Positions 55,846 to 64,000 of a stretch of 64,000 bases of DNA are shown in pieces. Each line of letters starts with the position of its first letter. Position 1 is the first letter of the stretch. The stretch is from Larus michahellis (Eukaryota; Chordata; Aves; Charadriiformes; Laridae). Both the position numbers and the translations under genes were made by a program. The notes under the pieces are model-generated. The model made no database searches and was not told the origin of the DNA. It was given only the letters and a program-made list of their open reading frames with translations. The stretch spans positions 91,496,215-91,560,214 of the forward strand of contig NC_133896.1 of assembly GCF_964199755.1 (NCBI RefSeq), read 5' to 3'.

Positions 55846-56779
55846 GTAAACTTTGTGAAGAAGAAATATATTTATGCGACACCAAATGAAAAGTAATTTT
55901 AAGACACGGGCATTCTTCTGTCTCCTACAAAACAATTACAACAGTGGGTAGATGCAGGGGCTGTGAACTCAGGCTGGAAGGTGGATTAATCTAGGAATAA
56001 GACTGCAGACCTGGTCAAATAATCATACTCCAGTTAAAACTCTTGCCTACCCAGTGGATGACGCTTAAGTGCATCCCTCCCGCAACACTAACGTGAAGCT
56101 GAAGGATCCCAGGGGACCGAAATCTTCTCGAGCCCAGGCTGAAGGCAGCGAGCATTAGCTAAAGCTTCCTTCACCTGCTCGCTCTGCTCCCTCAGGCCAC
56201 TCCTGCACCACCGCAGACACGCACCCCGTGATCGGAGCTCACACCTCCCTGTCACTTGCAGCCCCGCAACACTGCATGTGTGACAGGAGCATCCAATCAC
56301 CAGCAGCTGTCAGACACGGCCAGGAAGGGCTGAGACCTGCCCTGCTGAGGAGGCTTGGCAGCACGGCGTTACGTGGCAAACTTAGACAGAAATACCATGA
56401 AACGACCATCTGTAACTGAAGTGGAAACTGCTGTTACTGCTCAAAAATAAAAATACAGTAACCAAAATTCAGTATAAAACCAGTGAGAGTTGCCAATTTT
56501 TGTAATTTTCTATGAGTAAATTGATTTTATATTGGCAACATACTGGAATCTCACTGGATTCTTCTACGTTCAAAATATTGCATAAAATGAATCACTATGC
56601 AATGTTTACATACGCTTTCAGAAACTTCATTCTGTACTGAAGGGCGAATTACGCACACTTTAATAGACAGGCTGAATGAACCCTCTTGAATTACATCTAC
56701 CCATGTATGTAAGAGAAGACGAGATTCAAGACCACCTGAGGAACCTGAACATACACAAGTCCATGAAACCCAATGAATG

Positions 56780-58258
56780 AGATGCACCCCAGAGTCCTGA
56801 GGGATAGGCTGATGTAGTTGCCAAACTACTCTCCATCACATTTGAAAAGTCATGGCAGTCACATGAAGTCCCCAATGACTAGAGAAAAAGAGAGTATTGC
56901 ACCCATTTTTAAAAAAGGGTAATATGGAGGACCCTGGGAACAACAAACCAGTCAGCCTCACCTCAGTGCCTGGTAAGATCATGGAGCAGATCCTCCTGGA
57001 AGTTAAGTCAAAGCATATGGAAGACAGGGCGATGATTAGCAACAGCAAACACGACTTCACCAAAGGCAAATCGTGCCTGACTAAGCTAGTGGCCTTCTAC
57101 GATGGAGTGACTACATCAGTGGACAAGGAAAGAGCTACAGATGTCATCTACCTGGACTTCTCTCAGGCCTTTGATATGGTCCCCCACAACATTCTTGCCA
57201 CTAAATTGGAGAGATATAGGTTTAACGGATAAGAAATTGCTGGATGGATACATCCAAAGAGTAACATTCAACAGCTGAATGCCCAAATGGAAACCAGTAA
57301 CAAGTGGTGTCCCTCAGGGGTCCCTGTTGGGACCAATACTATTTAATATATTCGTCAATGACATAGTGGGATTGAGCACACTCTCAGCAACCTTGCAGAT
57401 GACACCAAGCTGAGTGCTGCAGTTGATACACTTGAGGGGAGGGATGCCCATCCAGAGGGACCATGAGAGGTTTGAGAAGTGGGCCAATATGAACCTCACC
57501 TCATGAAGTTCAACAAGACCAAGTGCAAGGTCTTGCACCTTGGTCAGGGCCACCCCCAGTGTCAATACAGGGTGAGGGATGAAGGGATTGAGAGCAGCCC
57601 TATGGAGAAGGACTCGGGAGTACCGATGGATGAAAAGCTGGACGTAAGCCAGCAATGTGCACTTGCAGCCCAGAAAGCCAACCACATCCTGGGCTTCATC
57701 AAAAGAAGCGTGGCCAGCAGGTCAAGGGAGGTGATTCTGCCCCTCTACTCCACTCTAGCACAAGAAAGACATGGACCTGTTAGAGCAGGTCCAGAGGAGG
57801 GCCACAAAAATGACCAGAGGCATGGAACACCTCTCGTATGAGGACAGGTTGAGAGTTGGGGCTGTGCAGCCTGGAGAAGAGAAAGCTCCGGGGAGACCTT
57901 ATTGTGGCCTTTCAATACCTGAAGAGGGCTTATAAGAAATACAGAGAGATTTTTATATTTTTTTTTTTTACCATAGCCTGTAGCAAAAGGAAAAGGGGCG
58001 ATGGTTTTAAACCGAAAGAGGGTAGGTTTAGATGGGACATACAGAAGAAATTTTTTGTGATGAGGGTGGTGATGCACTGGAACAGGTTGCCCAAAGAAGT
58101 GGTTGATACCCCATCCCTGGAAGTGTCTGACCTGGAAGTCAGGTCAGACGGGGCTTTGAGCAACTTGATCTAGTGAAAGATGTCCCTGCCCATGGCACTG
58201 GGGTTGGACTAGATGATCTTTAAAGGCCCCTTCCAGCCCAAACCATTCTATGATTCTA
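56780..58258 (+). mobile_element. CR1 LINE, 1.5-kb 3' part with reverse-transcriptase region
   Basis: This is the best-preserved repeat in the window. It starts within ORF2 (GGGATAGGCTGATGTAGTTG) and carries [20 protein letters not shown] (RT N-terminal block) and [19 protein letters not shown] blocks for the later RT motifs follow (GGTGTCCCTCAGGGGTCC, GCAGATGACACCAAGCTG), then KCKVLHLGQGHPQCQY, SPMEKDSGVPMDEKLDVSQQ and AAQKANHILGFIKRSVASRS. The 3' end GGTTGGACTAGATGATCTTT runs to the tail ATTCTATGATTCTATG. It is 5'-truncated, with frame breaks and small internal deletions, so it is inactive, but it is the youngest-looking CR1 here. Confidence 0.97.
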
Positions 58259-59234
58259 TGCCTAAAATAACACCTCCCAGACTCAATCTGAGCCAACAGC
58301 TTTAATCCTTTTCTTGTACTTACTTGCTGACTTATTTGTCAACAGTACTTGTTGACAAATTCACTTGTCGTGCTATCTAGGTGCTCATTCTCCCCGCTAA
58401 AATGATAAATAAAAATTAAAATGCTCACATTTCAGGAAAGGGTGCCAAATAAGAGTACTAAAAATAAACTTGCAGAGTGCTGGCAGTCTTAAGAGATAAA
58501 GCCAGTTTACATTTTATTAAGTCTATATTAATGTTTTGTTTTCTTAATTCTGCACAGCCATGAGGAGCAAGAATGTTATTTTAAGTACGAAAGCTGTAAT
58601 TCTGGAACCTTCATTCAATGAAAAACTTATATGAGAAAAAAAATATTTCCTGATGAGCAGAGTGAAATAAAAACAATTAGAGCTAAAGCAAGGTGATAAA
58701 TAATAAAAACACTCATCCATTTAACAACAGCTTAATTTACAGCATAGAAGAAGATACTAATTTTTGCAGAAGCAACTGAAAATAAAGTTTGATTCACTAA
58801 ATGAAGGTTAGATGTACTAAAGAAGGTTACGTTAATCGTAAAACGATTCCCTGAGGGCACACTAAAATGACTGTAAGTATGTAACAGATTTACTTAAAAA
58901 CCTCAGAAGAATCATCTAGTCTCCCCAGAGGAGGGCCTCTGGATCTCTTGGAGACACAGGTTGGCAGAGCCCAGTGGATCACAGAATGCAACACACTGGG
59001 CTCTTCCCTCTGCAAGTGGGGCGGAGGCCTACAAACGCGTGACGCAGAAGAAGGACACATCACACTCTCCATACTCGCTATTTTAAGAAGTCCAGCGTCT
59101 TCTGTATCTGCAATGCCTGAGCACACCTCACCTGTGGAGCTGATAGGGGTTAAGGGTCTATTGTAATACGTAACTCCCCCGTTTTACCCATAGAAGTCCC
59201 TTTACTAAGGAATGCAAAGTAAATTACCCAAAGA

Positions 59235-59490
59235 CATCACAGGCTACCCAAAGAACAATGTCAGCTGGAAAGGACCTCTGCAGGTCCAAACTCCTGCTCA
59301 CAGCAGGGCTGACCCCCATTCTAGAAGAGGTTGCTCAGGGCCTCATCCAGGCCAGTTCTGAACATCTCAAGGAGCGAAACTTTCCCAGCTGACCTAGGAC
59401 ACTCATTCCAGTGCTGAAACACCCATTATCAGTCGTAATTTCCTTGTTGCAACTTGTGACCGTGACTCCACATACCATAGCTCCTCACTC
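59235..59490 (-). mobile_element. diverged CR1 LINE 3' fragment
   Basis: Antisense CR1 blocks are present: GCTGGAAAGGACCTCTGCAG, GAGGTTGCTCAGGGCCTCAT, CCAGTTCTGAACATCTCAAG, CACTCATTCCAGTGCTG. The ATTCTATG tail is lost. Limits approximate. Confidence 0.8.
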
Positions 59491-59879
59491 TAGATACCTG
59501 GAACCATTATGGTTCCAGACTTCTGCTGCAAGTCTTTATTGGGGAAGATTGCTGGTAACTTTGCAGCTGCAGGACATATATAAGAATACAGGAAACCAGA
59601 AGCTGAATCCCAAGTCAGAGTAGCCACACCATCCGTCCCTTCCTTCAATAACAGACCAGTGAAAAGCATGGTCATCTCTTTCTGCTAAGACACATATCGT
59701 TCTGAAGCTGGCAGAGGGAGGTCCGAGCAAGGATACGACGCTGCTCAGAGCCCACAGTCCCAGGCAAACTAGCCAGTGTGTAGAGAAGAACCAGAGAGAA
59801 GCTCAGTAGCTAGAAGGATCAAACTCTGCAAATGGATTTGAATGAATGAAATGATGAAAGTATCAGTCTGGATGGAAAA

Positions 59880-60640
59880 AAAGCCTGGTGGATCCTCACA
59901 AGGATCAATGTCCTACCTCCCAATGGCATTAAGTTAGGAGACACTGTCAGTATCGCAGATGATCACGATTTAAGAGAGAACTTAAGAGAATAAAACAAGA
60001 AGTAAAACCAGGATGGATACAGAAAAGGGACAAAGGGAAGCCAATGTGGCTGACGAGAGTGAATTAATGAGGGTAATAACGATGATGAGAACTAACTGAG
60101 GAGAACTGCAGAAGGACTTTCCAAGAGGAGTGACTGGGCAATTAAATGGCATGTGAACTTCAATCTAGATAAACACAAAGCAATGCACACAGAGGAAAAA
60201 CAACTCCACCTCCACATGTAAAATATGGGACTCTGAGTTGACCAGTGCCACTCAAGAGTGATACCCCTGGGATATGCAAGGCAGATCCAGGAAAATGTCA
60301 CCTTGGCACTGACCAACCATCAAGAAAGCAAACCTAATTCCTAACAAAGTAACTGAAAACAAAACAGAGAATGTCATTATGCCCTTGGACAAACCCATGT
60401 TTTTCCCCACATATTGAAAAGTGCGTGCAGTTCTGCTCCTTCCATAGGAACTAGAAAGGGCAACGAAAAGGCATGACTGAGTGGGTTAGACATCTCTGTC
60501 CAGAGAAAACGTTATTATGTGAGGATGTGATCAAGGACTGTAAAACCATATATGAAAAGTAGAGGTTGGGTAGGAAATATTTTTTCACTGCCTTGCCTTG
60601 TACAAGAACTGAGGATCATCAAGTAATGCTACAAAGAAAC
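59880..60640 (+). mobile_element. ancient CR1-type LINE, RT and 3' region
   Basis: Sense blocks of an old amniote CR1: GGATACAGAAAAGGGACAAA, GACTGGGCAATTAAATGGCA, TCTAGATAAACACAAAGCAA, ACAGAGAATGTCATTATGCC, GTGCGTGCAGTTCTGCTCC. Gapped and broken throughout. Confidence 0.85.
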
Positions 60641-61074
60641 AAGCTCAAAACAAACAAAAAGAGACAGTTCTTCTTGAAATGTGTGGGTGCAGAATTTCCA
60701 GACAAAGGACAGTACGGGTGCTAGAAGTTGGCATGGACTTGAGGGGAGAGTGGGGAGTTTCATGCAAGAGACAGTAACTGCTTCTTACTGAACAGAGAGA
60801 AACCACATCCAGCTATGGCAATCCCTGCACTGAAAACAGTTGGAAGCTGTAGGAATACCAGAGGAAAACAGCACCTAAGCTTGCCTTAAACTACCTTCTT
60901 TCCTAAGGACTTGGCAGTGACCGCTGCTGGAGCAGCGAACTCTGGATGGATCTAGTAGGGTCATTGGTATGTTTTTAACACGTTCAATAGTACAAAGTGC
61001 TGAGTGGTACACTGAAGAGAAGTGAGAAGCACATCCATCCTAGGAACTTCTGCTCATCCGTAGGAACAGCTGAG

Positions 61075-61530
61075 GAGGAAAGGGATTTATTAATCACAGG
61101 ACAGCTATGGGCACCATTGTTGTTTTGAAGGTATCAGACAAGGTATTATCAAGAAATGAGAAAAAGTATTAACACCACAGGACACTGCACTTGTCAAACA
61201 TCCTCTGGTAGACCACGTAATGCTTCAGTTACCCAACATCAGGAAAGATGAAAGTGGACTGGAGAAGGTGCAGAAAGCAGTTTCCAGAATGCTGAGGGAC
61301 ACGCAGAGTCTCTCTGTTACGTACAAGGCCTATAAAGACTTTACTTTCTTAATCTCACAAAATAAAAGCTGAGGTGATGTGATTACCGCGTGTAAAATGC
61401 CAGAAACTAAACACAATGGAGTCCAGAAGGGGTATTTAAGTTAAGAGCGAAGGTTGGTATAAGACCAAATGGGTATAAAAAGGCCACCGACAATTCTAAG
61501 ATGGAAATGAGAAGACTCCTGGCCATTTGG
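61075..61530 (+). mobile_element. ancient CR1-type LINE fragment
   Basis: Blocks in sense order: GATTTATTAATCACAGGACA, ACATCAGGAAAGATGAAAGT, GGACTGGAGAAGGTGCAGAA, AAAGCTGAGGTGATGTGATT, GGTATTTAAGTTAAGAGCG, CAAATGGGTATAAAAAGGCC. The same orientation as its neighbours suggests either one long degraded element or repeated insertion. Confidence 0.8.
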
Positions 61531-63054
61531 TGAAGCTCTGTCCCTGGAGCATAACAGGGGCAAAAGAAAATCATTATTATCAATTATTCACTAAGTTTGC
61601 AAAAGAACGTAGCCGGCATGGTGCTCAAAGGGAGACAGTGACCCAAGGACGCAAGGACTTTGCAGCCAGCAACCCAAGGATGCCCTTTGGATTCTCCTGT
61701 TTCTAGGGATTCATGACTGATGACGAAACCAACGAGACAGCCATTTGTGCAAAGGGCAAGTGTCTGCACAGGATGAAGATGAACAGTAAAATCCAGAAGG
61801 AAACGAGTGAACCAGGGCCAGGGAGATGGGCACAGGAACAACCATACAACAGACCTGAAACACTGATAAGCTTGGGATCCCACAGCTTTTCCTCGGTCTA
61901 CAGAACTGGCCACGTGGGATGATCCTGCCCTCACCTGTGGGGCTGTGGGAAGGAAACCCAACGGTATGTAACAGGAAGATTTACACGGGAAGAGATCACT
62001 GGAGGTCTCCACCCAAAAACCCTGTTCATAGTACACTGCAAAGCTAGATGAGGTTGTCCTGAACACTGCAGAGAACAGAGTCTCCCCAGCCTCCGTGCGA
62101 ACTGTGACAGTGCTGAACCACCCTTGGGAGGAAGGAGAGGTTTTGTCTTACATTCTCCACCAAGTTCATGGTGAAGTATGATTTTAGTCCTTACAATTTT
62201 ATGAAATCAGAAAACATGACGGCTATGGCTAAATCAGGGTCTTCCTGGTTTCAGGAATTCATGATACAATGAAGGATTAAAAGTCAGAAGTATCTAAAAT
62301 TCTCCCCCGTCCCAAGAGAATTCAAAGGAAGCAATTCATGCTAAAGTTCTACCACCAACCTGCCTTACCAACCAGAGACACAGGCCTCTACCTCTCAAGT
62401 GGGCACCTGAGCCAAGAGACTGAGGCCAAATTAGGCTCAGACTGGACCGCCAGGAGAGAACACACAACGGCAAGTGAAACCACTGCCTAAGAAATCTTTA
62501 ATGCCTTGGGTCCTCTCTGTATAGCAGCACGTGACAACCTGTGGGCTAAAGCTTGGTGCACAGCTACGGCACCGGCAAAGAAGACCTCATGCATGGATCC
62601 TCTGTTAAAAAGCAAGTTGCCCAAAGCCTGCTGTTGAGAGGCCTCAGTGGCCCATCATGGAATATTGTTGGTTGCTGGCGAAGGCACCAGCTGAGGAAAG
62701 TTTGCAGAAGCATGGGTAAAATTTGCTGGTGATGCTGAGGCAGGTGAGATGGTAAATGATGGCATGGGAACTCTGGCACAGACCAGCTGGTGTTACTGCT
62801 GCAACAGGGTCACACAGAAAGACAAGCGTTCTAATTACGGAAGATTTTCACATCAAGAACAGAAGAACATAGACAGCTTTCAAGGATTAAAATCCAAGTA
62901 TTCAGAGAAGCTCCGAAAAGGCCTTGTAATTAACAGCTGATGGCAAACTGAACACGAGTCCCCAGCACGAGACTTCTAAGGGGGCTATTCCCGAATAAAT
63001 GAAACCCTCCAGTGCATAAAGAGAGGAATACTCTTCAGGAGCAGGAATAGAGAG

Positions 63055-63480
63055 AGAGTTTTTACCTGACTATATACTGGATTGGTGGGACCATTATGGG
63101 AGTACTGCATGCAGTTTTTACCTGCGTATTCCAAAGGATGCTGACAAATTGAAAACTTCCAAAAAAGAACAAGAAGGAAGTCTGATAATTCCTCCCCCTT
63201 ACAGTAAGAGCCTTAACACGATCGGTATGTTTAGCTTATCAGAGAAAAGGTTAAAAGGTGGCTTGAAGATGGTGGCCTATGAGTACTACAAAGGGAGAAG
63301 GTTTCTGACAGCAGAGGGCTCTTTAATCTACAAGACAAAGACCCCAGATTCAATGGACAGGAGCTGACGCTAGACAAATTCCACACAGAAATAGTGCAAA
63401 ATCTGAAAAATGGGAGCAATCAATCACTTGAAAAACTTGCACAGGGATCTAGCGTATCACTGGAAATCTTTAAGGTTTTT
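63055..63480 (+). mobile_element. ancient CR1-type LINE fragment
   Basis: Blocks in sense order: ACCTGACTATATACTGGATT, GGTGGGACCATTATGGGAGT, TGTTTAGCTTATCAGAGAAA, GAGGGCTCTTTAATCTACAA, GCTAGACAAATTCCACACAG. Another highly diverged copy of the old amniote CR1 group. Between it and the previous fragment (61530-63055) I recognise nothing else. Confidence 0.82.
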
Positions 63481-63894
63481 TATTATTATTTTATTCTAAA
63501 ATAAATACTCTAATATTTCTTGCAAAGACCGCCAGGTGACATTCTCTGCTATGTGCTGGGCAGGAGAGAGGACCAGCCAGTTGGCCAGAACAGGTTTTTC
63601 AATGCTAAAAGTCATTAGCAGTCATAGAGAGGTTGGCCAAGAGGTGATGGGGTCTAGCTCTGGGTGGAAATGTGCTTTGAAAGCAACGGTCTAGCAACGC
63701 ATAAGGAAAGCTCGATGGATAATCGTGACTGGATAAACCACCCTTCACAGAGGATGGACCCTCTTTGCGTGTCTGCCAAACTCTGAATAATTCTGGGGAT
63801 AATCACTTCATCTATTGCACTGCCCGAAAGCAGTAGTGTACCCAAAATACCACGCTATAGACACACTTTATATCCAATACACTACGCTATATAT

Positions 63895-64000
63895 ATCAAT
63901 ATAAAATTGAATATAAGATATATCTTATATAATACATGTTATGTTATGTAGACTATTTTACAGATATTGTGACATATATACACACACATAAATATATATA
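63895..64000. repeat. AT-rich low-complexity sequence at window end
   Basis: TATAT/ATATA runs with interspersed CACACA; no unit is clean for long. Confidence 0.8.

Larger units (their letters stand above)
50367..56779. other. ATN1 upstream region, no coding exon found
   Basis: ATN1 5' non-coding exons and promoter should be here or further right, but I see no CpG island or convincing exon. The human neighbour ENO2 is not recognisable. Contents noted: two tandem copies of a 40-bp unit (52788-52867) and a 32-base T run (55809-55840). The rest is unassigned. Confidence 0.5.

Noticed and set aside
56897-57232. 111-residue frame with [15 protein letters not shown] as a host gene
   Set aside because: It is the CR1 reverse transcriptase, flanked by CR1 sequence on both sides and broken downstream.

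Overview
The window is vertebrate nuclear DNA, almost certainly from a bird. The main signs are many CR1 LINE fragments with the avian 3' tail (ATTCTATG units), vertebrate split genes with GT-AG introns, CpG-rich promoters, and the gene order LPCAT3-EMG1-PHB2-PTPN6-C12orf57-ATN1. This is the order and relative orientation of human 12p13.31, shown here in the opposite direction. I cannot name the species.

Layout: 1-11.4 kb holds the LPCAT3 gene (+), entered inside intron 1, so its first coding exon lies left of the window. EMG1 (-) meets it tail to tail at about 11.43 kb. EMG1 and PHB2 (+) share a 227-bp head-to-head CpG-island promoter at 13.7-13.9 kb. PHB2 runs to 20.1 kb and contains a U12-type AT-AC intron. 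A 3.4-kb spacer with two CR1 copies separates it from PTPN6/SHP-1 (-, 24.2-33.2 kb). A 6-kb spacer follows with CR1 fossils. Then come C12orf57 (-, 39.8-40.4 kb), a U7 snRNA gene (-, 40.46-40.52 kb) with octamer and PSE-like elements, and ATN1/atrophin-1 (-, 42.4-50.3 kb coding). From 50.4 kb to the end I find no coding exon. This part should hold the ATN1 5' non-coding region and then a CR1-rich stretch, including one 1.5-kb CR1 with recognisable reverse transcriptase and several much older CR1 fossils.

I rebuilt the coding exons by hand from splice sites and reading phase. Complete coding sets sum to whole codons: EMG1 233 aa, PHB2 299 aa, PTPN6 606 aa, C12orf57 127 aa, ATN1 1201 aa. LPCAT3 is visible for its last ~437 residues. 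The genes are functionally unrelated housekeeping or cell-type genes (phospholipid remodelling, ribosome biogenesis, mitochondrial scaffold, phosphatase signalling, transcriptional corepression, histone-mRNA 3' processing). They are linked by old synteny, not as a pathway.

Most notable items: the AT-AC intron in PHB2, the U7 snRNA gene 100 bp upstream of the C12orf57 start codon, an in-frame 5' extension of ATN1 that lines up with RERE, the near absence of the ATN1 polyglutamine tract alongside long serine tracts, an 11-residue insertion in the SHP-1 C-SH2 domain, and the apparent absence of the miR-200c/141 hairpins from the PTPN6-PHB2 spacer.
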